The notes: generated by a model not told the origin, from the letters alone. 64,000 nucleotides of DNA from Chlamydiota bacterium (GCA_013289325.1 JABDAE010000001.1:20525-84524), one strand, 5' to 3'; shown: positions 43,686-53,188, numbered from the stretch's first letter. Made by a program: numbers and translations.

Positions 43686-44870
43686 CTAAAGGATTTTTCC
43701 TTGCCATAAATGCTCGAGAAAGACTTGCCAGGGTAAGATATCTATCGTCTGTCCATCTGCAAGGGTAAGTTTGCGGGCTCTTGGCGCCGTGCACACCACG
43801 AGCGAGGCTTTTGGTGCATACGTGTTCTGGAAGGAAATCAGGCCGTGAATACACTCCAAGGCAATCGAGCTGCTAATTTTGACTTCAATGGCCACTTCAG
43901 CATTTCCAAGCACGAAATCAACTTCCAATCCGCTATTTGTTCTCCAAAATTGAATCTCAAACTCTTTTTCGCTAAGCCCTCTATAAGCCCACAGTTCCAT
44001 GAGAATATAGTTTTCAAATGCAGCGCCAGCCTCTTTACCTTTGAGCTCCTGGAGTGTGCGCTTTTTAAGCTGACCGACAAGACCCACATCAAAAAAATAA
44101 AATTTTGGACTTGCCACTAGATCTTGGCGCTTTTTTTTATCCCTATAGGGGTAAATGTAGTAACCGAGCAAGGTATCGACCAGAATTTGATAATATTCTT
44201 TAACCGTTTTTGCATCTACACCGCAATCCCTTGCGATATTTGCATAGTTAAGAGTTTCCCCATTGGAAAAAGCCGCTACATCTAAAAATTGGGCAAATGA
44301 GCGCAAGTTTCTCACCAGCCCTTCAGCCTTAATTTCTTCTTTTAAGTAATCATTGACATAAGACTTCATTGACTTATTCCATTGTTTTGCATCGTAGTGA
44401 GAAGGGATGAGTCCAAAATTTAGGGCTTTAAGTAAGTCGAAATCTTTAATTTCCGGATAGACAAGGGGGAAAAATTCATAACGCCACGCTCTTCCACCTA
44501 ATAGATTGACTCCTTCTTTTTTTAATTTGCGAGCACTTGACCCGCATAAGATGAAATAGGCAAGCGAATTTTCTATCAACCAATGCACCTCATCTAACAA
44601 ATAAGGAATTTTCTGAATCTCATCTATAATAATGGGACGGCTGAGAACTTCTTTGCTCAAAGCCAAAATTTCTGTTCTTAAGAGATGAGGCTCCTTTAGC
44701 AAACGAAAATATTGATCGGTTTCCAAGAGGTTGTAGCAAACAGAATCGGGGAAGTGGCGTTTGAGATAAAAAGACTTGCCTGTCTTTCTTGCTCCCCACA
44801 AAAATGTGGACTGGCCCTTAGGCAAGGAGATCTTTAAATATCTAGTATGTTCAATTTCGAGCTCTTTCAT
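43686..44870 (-). CDS. AAA ATPase with DUF4143 domain
   Basis: This 394-residue protein has an N-terminal P-loop ATPase (LWGARKTGKSFYL Walker A, residues 24-36; RPIIIDEIQKIP Walker B; FILCGSSARK sensor 1) and a C-terminal DUF4143 domain (EVDFVLGNAEVAIEVKISS), which resembles a PD-(D/E)XK nuclease core. Such proteins are common in variable regions and of unknown function, often multiplied in obligate intracellular bacteria. It stands alone, between the toxin-antitoxin locus and glmS. Confidence 0.9.
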   Translation of the reverse strand: MKELEIEHTRYLKISLPKGQSTFLWGARKTGKSFYLKRHFPDSVCYNLLETDQYFRLLKEPHLLRTEILALSKEVLSRPIIIDEIQKIPYLLDEVHWLIENSLAYFILCGSSARKLKKEGVNLLGGRAWRYEFFPLVYPEIKDFDLLKALNFGLIPSHYDAKQWNKSMKSYVNDYLKEEIKAEGLVRNLRSFAQFLDVAAFSNGETLNYANIARDCGVDAKTVKEYYQILVDTLLGYYIYPYRDKKKRQDLVASPKFYFFDVGLVGQLKKRTLQELKGKEAGAAFENYILMELWAYRGLSEKEFEIQFWRTNSGLEVDFVLGNAEVAIEVKISSSIALECIHGLISFQNTYAPKASLVVCTAPRARKLTLADGQTIDILPWQVFLEHLWQGKIL

Positions 44871-45058
44871 AAAGCCTCAACCTCTTTTTAAAATTCAGAT
44901 CTTCATTCCTAATTTTAACATAAAATCAGGAATGAATTCCATATTTTTTAATAAAATCGGGAGAAGGATAGGAAGAATAAGGGATGGAAAAATGGCAATT
45001 GTAACAACCAAATGAAGCTCTGAAAGCAGTCTATTAATAGATTTCTGACTTGCCTTGT

Positions 45059-46885
45059 TTACTCAACCGTCACGGACTTGGCAAGGTTTCTTGGCTGATC
45101 GATATCAGTTCCCCTCTCCTTGGCAATGTAGTAAGCGAGCAGCTGCGTCACAACCGTCGTAGGAATCGCTGCAAGCTCATCGATAGTAGAGGGGATATAG
45201 ATGATATCGTCTGCAACGCAATCTAATCCCACACACCCTTTTTCAGCAATGGCTAAAATGGGGCCTTTTCGCGCTTTGACTTCCATGAGATTACTTAAAA
45301 GCTTATCGTACGTCATCTTGTTAGCACAAAGGGCAACCGTTGGGCACTCCTCATTAATGAGAGCGATAGGCCCATGCTTCATTTCACCAGCTGGATAACC
45401 GTTTGCATTTATGTAGGAGATTTCTTTTAGCTTTAATGCCCCTTCAAGCGCAGTAGGAAACATGTAGCGACGTCCAAGAAAGAAGAAATTCTCGTATCTT
45501 GCATATTTTTTTGCAATCGATTCGATGAGGGGCGCTTGGGTCAACACTTCCTTCACTAAATCTGGCAGTGTCTCAAGGGCGTAAATGAAGTGCAAGCCCT
45601 CTTGCTTACTCATGTGCCTCATTCTCGCCATCATCAAACCAAAAAGAGAGAGCAAGACAACTTGGCTCGTAAAAGCCTTTGTAGAGCAGACGCCAATCTC
45701 AGGACCGGCTCTTAAGAATAGGCTCATATCAGCTTCTCTTACAAGTGTCGATCCATGCACATTGCAAATGGCAAGAAGGCGCGATCCCTTAGCTTTTAAT
45801 TCCCGGATAGAGGCGATCGTGTCCGCAGTTTCTCCGGATTGGCTAATGGCGATGACTAAAGTCTCTTTTGGAATCACTGGGTTTTTATAGCGAAACTCAG
45901 ATGAAATTTCCACTTGAGTGGGAATTCTTGCCAAATCTTCTATCATATAGGCAGCAAGACAGCCCGCATGCCATGAAGTGCCACACCCCAAAATTAAAAT
46001 GCGCTCTATCGCCATCAGCTCATGCACCTCAAATTTTAAGTCTTTAAAAAAGGCCGTGCCATATTCCTCATCACACCGAGATAATAAAGCGCTTTTGATG
46101 GAAGAGGGTTGATCATAGATCTCTTTTAACGTATAGTGCTCAAATTGCCCTTTGGAAACATCTGTTCCCGAAATCGATAGTTTTTCAAGCGGTCTTTCAA
46201 CTAAGGTTGAAGCTTCATTATAGACTTCGATTTTTTCAGAGCGGACAACGACAATTTCATTTTTATTGAGATAAAGGGCATCTTGCGTATAAGCTGCAAA
46301 TGCATGGGGGTCTGAGGCGATATAAGTTTCCCCATCTCCTATTCCCACAATAAGGGGGCATTCATGCGCTGCCGCAATGATTTGATCTGGAAAATCGCGA
46401 TGGATCAGGGCAATGGCAAAAGATCCCTTTAGTTCGATAAGAGATCTTTTCACGGCATCTAAAATATTTCCCTGATAATAAGCTGCCACAAGATGCGCGA
46501 TCACTTCACTATCAGTCTCGGTCTCAAAGACGACGCCTTGTGCAATGAGTTTCTTTTTAATAGTTTCGTAATTTTCTATAATGCCATTGTGAACAACAGC
46601 AATTGAAAGATGCTGATCGAAATGGGGGTGGGCATTTTTTTTGCTTGGCGCTCCATGTGTGGCCCACCTTGTCTGAGAGATCGCCATATTGAGCTCTATA
46701 TGGTCTTGACGCACTAGTTTTTGCAAAAGTTCTACCTTTCCGACTTCTTTTTGCAGGATAATTTTGCCATTTTTAACGCCGGCAATGCCCGCAGAATCAT
46801 ATCCTCTATAGGTAAGGCTCTTTAGCCCCTCCAAAGTCTTATCGACAACATCTTTTTTTCCGATGCAACAAAATATTCCACACAT
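45059..46885 (-). CDS. glmS: Glucosamine-fructose-6-phosphate aminotransferase (isomerising)
   Basis: This enzyme makes glucosamine-6-phosphate from fructose-6-phosphate and glutamine, the first step to UDP-GlcNAc for lipid A and peptidoglycan. The 608-residue protein has N-terminal catalytic Cys2 (MCGIFCC), an N-terminal glutaminase domain with RGYDSAG and HNGIIENY, and two C-terminal SIS domains (LGCGTSWHAG; ISQSGETADT; NLAKSVTVE end). Lies 11 bp after glmM on the same strand, giving a two-step pathway operon. No GlmS ribozyme was seen. Confidence 0.97.
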   Translation of the reverse strand: MCGIFCCIGKKDVVDKTLEGLKSLTYRGYDSAGIAGVKNGKIILQKEVGKVELLQKLVRQDHIELNMAISQTRWATHGAPSKKNAHPHFDQHLSIAVVHNGIIENYETIKKKLIAQGVVFETETDSEVIAHLVAAYYQGNILDAVKRSLIELKGSFAIALIHRDFPDQIIAAAHECPLIVGIGDGETYIASDPHAFAAYTQDALYLNKNEIVVVRSEKIEVYNEASTLVERPLEKLSISGTDVSKGQFEHYTLKEIYDQPSSIKSALLSRCDEEYGTAFFKDLKFEVHELMAIERILILGCGTSWHAGCLAAYMIEDLARIPTQVEISSEFRYKNPVIPKETLVIAISQSGETADTIASIRELKAKGSRLLAICNVHGSTLVREADMSLFLRAGPEIGVCSTKAFTSQVVLLSLFGLMMARMRHMSKQEGLHFIYALETLPDLVKEVLTQAPLIESIAKKYARYENFFFLGRRYMFPTALEGALKLKEISYINANGYPAGEMKHGPIALINEECPTVALCANKMTYDKLLSNLMEVKARKGPILAIAEKGCVGLDCVADDIIYIPSTIDELAAIPTTVVTQLLAYYIAKERGTDIDQPRNLAKSVTVE

Positions 46886-46896
46886 AAATCTATTCC

Positions 46897-48246
46897 TTAG
46901 CCAATTGCAGCCTTCACAGCGTCCCCGATTTGACTTGCGATAAGCTGAGCTGTTTTAAGTTTTGACGCCTCAACCATGACCCGGCATACATGCTCAGTTC
47001 CTGAATATCTCACCAAAATGCGTCCACTATTGCCAAGCGTTTTTTCAGCTTGTGCAATCGCAGATGAGACTTTGGGCAAAGTATCTAAAGGGGGCTTTTC
47101 CTTTACCTTCACGTTTAAAATCCATTGTGGATACTTTTTAAAAACAGCCGCTAAGTCAGAAAGTTTTGATTCGGTTTCAATCATGATCCGCAAAACCTGC
47201 AGCGCAGAAACTAGCCCATCGCCTGTTGTATTGTGATCTAAAAATATCATATGACCGCTTTGTTCGCCACCTAAGTTGGCATTATGGCTTAGCATATCTT
47301 GAATGACGTAGCGATCACCTACAGGAGAGCTCACCACATGAATTCCATGCTCTTCCATCGCCTTCATAAACCCAAGGTTTGCCATTACCGTGCTCACAAC
47401 TGTATTGTTTTGTAGGAGCCCTTTTTTCTTCATATCGAGAGCGCATATCGCAAGAATTGTGTCCCCATCGACGATTTGTGCGTTTTCATCGACTAATATG
47501 GCTCTATCGGCATCCCCATCCAAAGCGATCCCGATATCGGCATGGTGCTCGATGACAGCCTTTTGGATATTCACAGGACAAAGGGATCCGCACGCGTCGT
47601 TGATGTTAAGGCCATTTGGCGTATTTCCATAGACATGAACAGTTGCATCTAATTCTTTAAAGACTAATGGGGCAACTTTATAAGCTGCCCCATTTGCACA
47701 ATCGAGGGCAATCGTAACGTTTTTAAGCGATAAATGCCTTGGAAATGTCGCCTTGACAAATTCGATGTATCTGCCATCGGCATCGTTGACTTTAGAGTTT
47801 TTTCCAATGTCAAAGTCTTGGGGCAGGCAATCGTCAAAGTTATTTAAAGCGACAAGACTTTCCATCTCCTTTTCCCAAGCATCTGGCAGCTTAAACCCTT
47901 CGGCGGAAAAAAATTTTATACCGTTATCATTGTAGGGGTTATGGGAAGCTGAAATCACAATGCCAGCATCGGCCCGGTATGCTCTTGTAATAAAGGCAAC
48001 ACCTGGCGTTGGAAAGGGTCCAAGCATTAAAGTATCAATTCCCATCGAACAAAGCCCAGAGATTAAAGCGTTTTCAAACATGTAACAAGAAAGACGCGTA
48101 TCTTTTCCAATGACTACGCGATGCTTCTTATTATGAGTGCGAAAAATCTTTCCAGCAGCTCTTCCAAGCGCTAATGCCGTTTCGACATTCATGGGAAAGT
48201 GATTGGCCTTGCCTCTTACACCATCTGTTCCAAAAATCTTTGTCAT
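46897..48246 (-). CDS. glmM: Phosphoglucosamine mutase
   Basis: This enzyme converts glucosamine-6-phosphate to glucosamine-1-phosphate. The 449-residue protein begins KIFGTDGVRGKAN, has the phosphoserine motif ISASHNPYNDNG near residue 100, the metal-binding ALDGDADRAI near 240 and the C-terminal VRYSGTEHVCRVMVE substrate loop. Length is normal. It is upstream of glmS and 125 bp divergent from pcnB. Confidence 0.97.
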   Translation of the reverse strand: MTKIFGTDGVRGKANHFPMNVETALALGRAAGKIFRTHNKKHRVVIGKDTRLSCYMFENALISGLCSMGIDTLMLGPFPTPGVAFITRAYRADAGIVISASHNPYNDNGIKFFSAEGFKLPDAWEKEMESLVALNNFDDCLPQDFDIGKNSKVNDADGRYIEFVKATFPRHLSLKNVTIALDCANGAAYKVAPLVFKELDATVHVYGNTPNGLNINDACGSLCPVNIQKAVIEHHADIGIALDGDADRAILVDENAQIVDGDTILAICALDMKKKGLLQNNTVVSTVMANLGFMKAMEEHGIHVVSSPVGDRYVIQDMLSHNANLGGEQSGHMIFLDHNTTGDGLVSALQVLRIMIETESKLSDLAAVFKKYPQWILNVKVKEKPPLDTLPKVSSAIAQAEKTLGNSGRILVRYSGTEHVCRVMVEASKLKTAQLIASQIGDAVKAAIG

Positions 48247-48371
48247 TCCCTTTACCTTTTTATCTGATTTTGCTTGAATACCCTAGATTATTGCCACTCT
48301 TTTTCATTTGCGTTTTCGGGATTTTCACTGTATAACTATAATGTTATTCTCAAACGTTAAGCGAGCCATCT

Positions 48372-49709
48372 GTGGAGCCAAAAATATATCATGCGAGCGA
48401 TCACGATATCGATCAGGCCTTAATCGATACCGATGCGATCCAGATCATTCAAAGACTTAAAAATGCAGGGTTTTTGGCCTACCTCGTCGGTGGGAGCGTA
48501 AGGGATCTGCTCGTCAAAAAAAAACCAAAAGACTTTGATATCTCCACCTCAGCACTCCCTGAAGAAATTAAACAAATCTTTCAAAGAAGCTGTATCCTTA
48601 TCGGCAGGCGCTTTCGCCTTGCGCACATTTATTTTGGCCATAAAGTTTTTGAAGTCTCGACATTTCGCACAGGGGAAAATGATAGCGATATTATTGTGCA
48701 CGATAATATGTGGGGAACGCCTGAAGAAGATGTCTTAAGGCGCGATTTTACCATCAATGGCCTCTTTTACGACCCACCCTCCCATACCGTCATCGACTAC
48801 GTAGGAGGATGGAACGATATCCATAAAAATACTTTACGCACGATTGGCGACCCTGTTACTCGTTTTAAACAAGACCCCGTCAGAATGATTCGCCTGCTTA
48901 AATTTCAAGCCAGGTTTAATTTTAATGTAGATGAAAAATCACAAAAAGCCCTTGAAAGGTGTCATGAAGAGATTCTTAAAAGCTCCCCTGCTCGCCTTCT
49001 TGAAGAAATGTTAAGAATGCTTGAATCGGGTACATCTGAGCCTTTTTTCCGCTTAATGGTGGATTATAAATTACTTGAACACCTTTTTCCCTGCCTAAAC
49101 TTCTTTTTACAGGGAAAATTCGCAGAAGATGTCTACACTTACCTAAAATCGGCCGACAAATTAAATGCATTTACTCCAACCAAACCCCTTGATAGAAGCC
49201 TTTTAACGGCATGCTTAATTTACCCAATGCTTGAAAAAGAAATTAATGATCAATACTTAAAATACGGCAAAGTTCCAAGCTTTGCTGAGATCCTCCTTCT
49301 TACTGGTTCTTTGATAAAAGGAGTACTCACCTCGTCATTTTCCCAATTTCCAAAGCGTATTACGATGACGATCAGCTTTATATTAACCGCGCAATATCGC
49401 TTAACCCCTATTGCAAAAAACAAAAAACATCAAAAGCCAAAGCTCATCTTCAACAAAGAATATGAATTAGCCCTTCAATTTTTGATGATCCGCTCCCATG
49501 TCAATGAATCCTTAATCGATGAATACAACTGGTGGTGCCACCTTTTTCGCGAAATTGCAAGACAGTCATCTCCAAATGGCCATCACCATGTCGCCCCTTC
49601 TCAAATTGCTTTTACAAGTGAGAGGCGAAAAAAGAGCAACAAGGAAGAAGAAGTGCGCCACCATAAACTTCTTACGCATCTTCAAAAAGAAATGGAAAAT
49701 GGGGAGTAA
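48372..49709 (+). CDS. pcnB: Poly(A) polymerase / CCA-type nucleotidyltransferase
   Basis: This 445-residue class II nucleotidyltransferase has LVGGSVRDLL and KDFDIST (GS and DxD catalytic motifs, residues 38-60), RRDFTINGLFYDP, and RLLKFQARFNF as the RNA-binding helix. The C-terminal basic tail suits a poly(A) polymerase that adds 3' tails to RNA; a tRNA CCA-adding enzyme is the alternative. The start is a GTG. It is the first gene of a five-gene run ending at 52866. Confidence 0.9.
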   Translation: MEPKIYHASDHDIDQALIDTDAIQIIQRLKNAGFLAYLVGGSVRDLLVKKKPKDFDISTSALPEEIKQIFQRSCILIGRRFRLAHIYFGHKVFEVSTFRTGENDSDIIVHDNMWGTPEEDVLRRDFTINGLFYDPPSHTVIDYVGGWNDIHKNTLRTIGDPVTRFKQDPVRMIRLLKFQARFNFNVDEKSQKALERCHEEILKSSPARLLEEMLRMLESGTSEPFFRLMVDYKLLEHLFPCLNFFLQGKFAEDVYTYLKSADKLNAFTPTKPLDRSLLTACLIYPMLEKEINDQYLKYGKVPSFAEILLLTGSLIKGVLTSSFSQFPKRITMTISFILTAQYRLTPIAKNKKHQKPKLIFNKEYELALQFLMIRSHVNESLIDEYNWWCHLFREIARQSSPNGHHHVAPSQIAFTSERRKKSNKEEEVRHHKLLTHLQKEMENGE

Positions 49710-49711
49710 TA

Positions 49712-50425
49712 GTGATCTATTCCATCGTTGTGCCCTTAAAAGATGAAGCGGATAATATCGAAGATCTGATTCATGAAATAGAGCCCGTCATGCAAAAAGT
49801 GACAGGAAACTTTCAAGATATGTGGGAGATGATTTGCGTAGATGACGGCTCATCTGATGCCACGTTAACTGTTTTGAAAAAATTGGCTAAAGATAAACCT
49901 TTTCTTAAGATTGTAGCGCTTGATAAAAACTATGGGCAATCTTTAGCCTTTGATGCAGGCTTTAAGAAGGCCAAAGGAAAGTGGATCATTACTTTAGATG
50001 GCGATAGGCAAAATGATCCCCAAGATATCCCACACCTTCTCGCCTTTAAAGATGAGTTTGACTTGGTTGCTGGATATCGGGAAAAAAGACAAGACCCATG
50101 GCACAAAAAAATCATCTCAAAACTTGCAAATAGCGTAAGAAAAAGAGTCTGCCAAGACAATATGAAAGACACAGGCTGCTCATTAAAGGTCTATAGAGCC
50201 TCTTGCCTTTCCCATATCAAAATGTATAAGGGGATGCATCGATTTCTACCTGCCCTTTTTAAGATAGAGGGTTTTACAGTCACAGAAGTCTTTGTCAACC
50301 ACCGCCCAAGGGTAAAGGGAAAAACAAAGTATAATATCTTCAACAGATGCAATACAATCATAGACATGTTTGCTGTGTGGTGGATGTCAAAAAGACGTGT
50401 CGACTATAAAATTAAGAACTTATGA
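49712..50425 (+). CDS. DPM1/ArnC-like family 2 glycosyltransferase
   Basis: This 237-residue cytosolic GT2 has SIVVPLKDEADNIEDLI at its N-terminus, VDDGSSDATL and ITLDGDRQNDPQDIP as the DxD region, and the family feature NHRPRVKGKTKYN. Dolichol-phosphate mannosyl or undecaprenyl-phosphate sugar transferases share this pattern. No signal peptide and no membrane anchor, unlike the cluster at 2-18726. Start GTG, two bases after the pcnB stop; ATGA overlap with the next gene, whose membrane protein might be its partner. Confidence 0.85.
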   Translation: MIYSIVVPLKDEADNIEDLIHEIEPVMQKVTGNFQDMWEMICVDDGSSDATLTVLKKLAKDKPFLKIVALDKNYGQSLAFDAGFKKAKGKWIITLDGDRQNDPQDIPHLLAFKDEFDLVAGYREKRQDPWHKKIISKLANSVRKRVCQDNMKDTGCSLKVYRASCLSHIKMYKGMHRFLPALFKIEGFTVTEVFVNHRPRVKGKTKYNIFNRCNTIIDMFAVWWMSKRRVDYKIKNL

Positions 50426-51048
50426 GCGAGGCGATTAGGCAATGGCTATATCCATTGGGATTTATATCGACTGTTGTCTTTTTTGTCCGCATGCTCTTGC
50501 AGTGGATTAAAAGTGAATCTTTAGGCAGATCACATGTGACACGAGGATTTTGGCAACTATCGATCATCGGCAATTGCCTACTCGCTCTACACGCCTTCAT
50601 CCAGCTGCAATTTCACGTCTACATCGTGCAGGTTTGCAACGCCCACTTTGCAGGGCGCAATTTAACACTGAATCGGCAAATTTCGACAAAGAAAAATTTA
50701 ACGTTACTCGCCGTAAACCTTACTTTAGCCACATTTGCGTTCTACCTTCAGGCGAGCGGGCAATGGTTTCGCACTCCTTTCCCCCTCGATTACACAATCG
50801 GGATAGGGTGGCATCTTTTTGGTTTTTTTGGCATCGCCCTTTTCAATAGCCGATTTTTAGTCCAATGGTGGCATGCTGAAACACATAAAGTAAGTGTGCT
50901 TAGCAAAGCCTTTTGGCAAATCAGTCTCATTGGCGAGCTCATCTGCCTAATTTATTTCCTTAAAATCAGGGACCCTGTCAACCTAATTGGGCCGGCATTT
51001 GCGATGATTCCCTATGCAAGAAACCTCATACTACTTAAATCCAGATGA
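50422..51048 (+). CDS. LpxB N-terminal membrane domain (LAB_N) as separate protein
   Basis: This 208-residue membrane protein has two LAB_N repeats: FVRMLLQWIKSE...GFWQLSIIGN (residues 22-52) and FLVQWWHAE...KAFWQISLIGE (about 145-175). In Chlamydia trachomatis this domain is fused to the N-terminus of LpxB. Here it is a separate gene overlapping the glycosyltransferase and lpxB by ATGA on both sides, so the three are translationally coupled. It probably places lipid A enzymes at the membrane. Confidence 0.85.
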   Translation: MSEAIRQWLYPLGFISTVVFFVRMLLQWIKSESLGRSHVTRGFWQLSIIGNCLLALHAFIQLQFHVYIVQVCNAHFAGRNLTLNRQISTKKNLTLLAVNLTLATFAFYLQASGQWFRTPFPLDYTIGIGWHLFGFFGIALFNSRFLVQWWHAETHKVSVLSKAFWQISLIGELICLIYFLKIRDPVNLIGPAFAMIPYARNLILLKSR

Positions 51049-52202
51049 CTATACAGAAACTATTTATTTTTGCAGGCGAAAGAAGCGGCGATTTGCACGG
51101 CAGCCATTTAATCACTGCTTTAAAAGCGCTAAAACCCCCTCTTTCCTTTACTGCCGTTGCAGGCCCTAAAATGCGCACTTGTGAGATAAAGTGCCTTTTG
51201 CCAATGGAAAAGTTTCAAGTCATGGGCTTTACCGATGTGCTATTCCACCTTCCAAAGTTGTACCGCCATTTCCACTTCATTTGCCGCCACATCCAAGAGA
51301 CAAAGCCAGATGTCGTCATCTTAATCGATTATCCAGGCTTTAACCTTCGCCTGGCAAAGGCCCTTAGGAAAAGAGGCTATACAGGAAAAATCGTACAATA
51401 CATCTGCCCTTCCGTCTGGGCGCATGGGAAAGGGAGAGTTGAAACTCTTGAAGAGGCCTTTGATTTGCTTTTAACCATTTACCCCTTTGAAAATAAATAT
51501 TTTTCTCTTTGTAAATTAAGTCTTTGCTATGTAGGCAATCCCCTTTGTGAATACATTGAAAGCTACCCATACGATATCGGGTGGAAGCAAAAGGCCGTTA
51601 ACAACCATGAAAATCTCATTGCCCTTTTTCCTGGTAGTAGAGAGCATGAAATCAAAAGACATCTGCCTTTAATTCTAGGAACGGCCGAAAAGATCTTACA
51701 AAGTGAACCAAATGCTGTATTTGGCCTTTCGTTAATCGATAATACGTCCTTAAAGTTAATCGAAAACATCGTCAAAAAATATAGCCAAGCACTGCAAAAG
51801 GCTTTATTTTTCGTCCCGGTTCATTATACATATGAACTTATGCAAGGGGCTAAAAGCGCCATTGCAAAGTCTGGCACTGTAACCTTAGAGCTTGCCTTAC
51901 ATAGATGTCCAACGGTTGTGATTTACACGCTCACAAAACTCAATCGTCTGATTGCAAAATACATTTTAAGAGTCAATCTTCCCTATTACTGTATCGTCAA
52001 TATTCTTTTAAAAAAGCAAACGTTTATAGAGCTCATCGATAAAGCCCCAAACCCTAGCTCCATTTACGCAGCCTATCGAAAAATGAATGAAGATAGATTA
52101 AGCTGTTTAAGCGATTTAGACACCCTAAAAAACCTTCTAAAAAATGAATTGAAACAAGCTCCAAGTGAGGCCGCAGCCAAGGCTGTTTTGGGATTAGAGT
52201 AG
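51045..52202 (+). CDS. lpxB: Lipid-A-disaccharide synthase
   Basis: LpxB joins UDP-2,3-diacylglucosamine to lipid X to make the lipid A disaccharide. The 385-residue protein begins LFIFAGERSGDLHGSHL, with IDYPGFNLRLAKALRK, YICPSVWAHGKGRVE, LFPGSREHEIKRHLP and AKSGTVTLELAL all diagnostic of LpxB. The length is the standalone form; the membrane domain fused to it in Chlamydiaceae is in the preceding gene. Confidence 0.95.
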   Translation: MTIQKLFIFAGERSGDLHGSHLITALKALKPPLSFTAVAGPKMRTCEIKCLLPMEKFQVMGFTDVLFHLPKLYRHFHFICRHIQETKPDVVILIDYPGFNLRLAKALRKRGYTGKIVQYICPSVWAHGKGRVETLEEAFDLLLTIYPFENKYFSLCKLSLCYVGNPLCEYIESYPYDIGWKQKAVNNHENLIALFPGSREHEIKRHLPLILGTAEKILQSEPNAVFGLSLIDNTSLKLIENIVKKYSQALQKALFFVPVHYTYELMQGAKSAIAKSGTVTLELALHRCPTVVIYTLTKLNRLIAKYILRVNLPYYCIVNILLKKQTFIELIDKAPNPSSIYAAYRKMNEDRLSCLSDLDTLKNLLKNELKQAPSEAAAKAVLGLE

Positions 52203-52203
52203 G

Positions 52204-52866
52204 ATGAAAGGTTTTTTTATGTGGTTTAATTTTTCTTGGTTTAAAAACAAAATTTTCCCCTCTATCCTTGCCTGGACGGCAAAGTATGGAATGCGGCTAA
52301 TTCTTTTTACTTGTCGCATCGACATTAAGGGACTTGGTGCTTTTCTTGAAACGGCCAAAACCTCTCCATGTATCTTAGCTCTTTGGCATAGTCGCCTTGT
52401 AGTAATGCCTGAAGTGATGCACCGCTTTGCTAGCTGTTTTAGCTATACAGCCATCATCAGCCAATCGCGCGATGCTGAACCCCTTGCCAGGCTAACAAAG
52501 AGCTATAAAATTGGAAGGGTGCTTCGCGTTGCGCACAACAGGCGGCGCCTTGCGCTATCGCAAATGATCGCTCTTCTTAAAGCTAAAGATTCTGTCCTCA
52601 TTATCACTCCGGATGGGCCAAGGGGCCCCTCATTTTCGATAAAACCCGGCATTATTGCAGCAGCCCTTGAGGCAAACGCCAAAATAGTCCCCTTTTCTTG
52701 GCATGCAAGCTCTTTTTGGCAGATGTCGACATGGGATCAAATGATCATCCCAAAGCCCTTTTGTAAGCTGCAGATCACCTTCGGCAATGAAATATCACTT
52801 GATCCTGATAAAACAATGGAAGAAAATGGAAATACCCTCCATTTCAATATGGTAAGTGCTCCTTAA
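52204..52866 (+). CDS. DUF374 lysophospholipid/lipid A acyltransferase-like
   Basis: This 220-residue inner-membrane-associated protein has the DUF374 features: ILALWHSRLV near residue 60, AIISQSRDAEPLARL and ITPDGPRGPSF near 140. DUF374 proteins belong to the LPLAT superfamily; transfer of an acyl chain to a lipid A precursor is likely given lpxB next door (1-bp gap). A family 1 miniature element is inserted in the TTAAA that contains the TAA stop, so the coding end is preserved. Whether the final MVSAP residues are original cannot be told. Confidence 0.85.
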   Translation: MKGFFMWFNFSWFKNKIFPSILAWTAKYGMRLILFTCRIDIKGLGAFLETAKTSPCILALWHSRLVVMPEVMHRFASCFSYTAIISQSRDAEPLARLTKSYKIGRVLRVAHNRRRLALSQMIALLKAKDSVLIITPDGPRGPSFSIKPGIIAAALEANAKIVPFSWHASSFWQMSTWDQMIIPKPFCKLQITFGNEISLDPDKTMEENGNTLHFNMVSAP

Positions 52867-52867
52867 A

Positions 52868-53030
52868 CCTAGAGACGGCAGTTCGAGATGCTAAATTGGC
52901 ACAAGATTCTGAACTGCAGTCACTTTTGATGGGGTGGGACATTCCCAAATGGTGAAGGACCACCCCATCAAAATGTGACTGCAGTTCAGAAGGTTGTGTC
53001 AAGTTAGCGTCTCCAACTGCCGTTTCTAGG
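52868..53030 (+). mobile_element. Family 1 palindromic miniature element, copy B (163 bp)
   Basis: Terminal repeats of 27 bp (CCTAGAGACGGCAGTTCGAG and its partner, four mismatches) extend into inner arms GACTGCAGTTC that are fully complementary, around a centre ATTCCCAAATGGTGAAGG. It is flanked by the 5-bp duplication TTAAA (52863-52867, 53031-53035). The left duplication contains the stop codon of the preceding gene. Confidence 0.85.
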
Positions 53031-53035
53031 TTAAA

Positions 53036-53049
53036 CCTAGAGACGGCAG
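53036..53049 (+). mobile_element. Solo family 1 left end (14 bp)
   Basis: CCTAGAGACGGCAG follows directly after the TTAAA on the right of copy B, then sequence diverges. It is the left end of a second family 1 element that has lost the rest or an older insertion into which copy B transposed. The remaining gap to 53188 shows no gene. Confidence 0.6.
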
Positions 53050-53188
53050 CTTGGGGCGGACATCTTAAAGTCTAATACCCATTCATAGCCTGGATTGATC
53101 TGGTTAACGACCAAATAAGCAAAGGGTTAACGAAGGCATAAAGAACTTTCCTTAAAAATCTAGCTAGAACGCGGAGAAGAGTTGTGAG

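Noticed and set aside
43416..43709. 97-codon plus-strand ORF
   Set aside because: It runs through family 1 copy A and has no ribosome binding site or family match.
46885..46896. GlmS ribozyme or riboswitch upstream of glmS
   Set aside because: The gap from glmM is only 11 bp and cannot hold one.
43505..53030. CRISPR array from repeated arms
   Set aside because: Repeats are isolated palindromes with target duplications, not regularly spaced units, and no cas gene is present.
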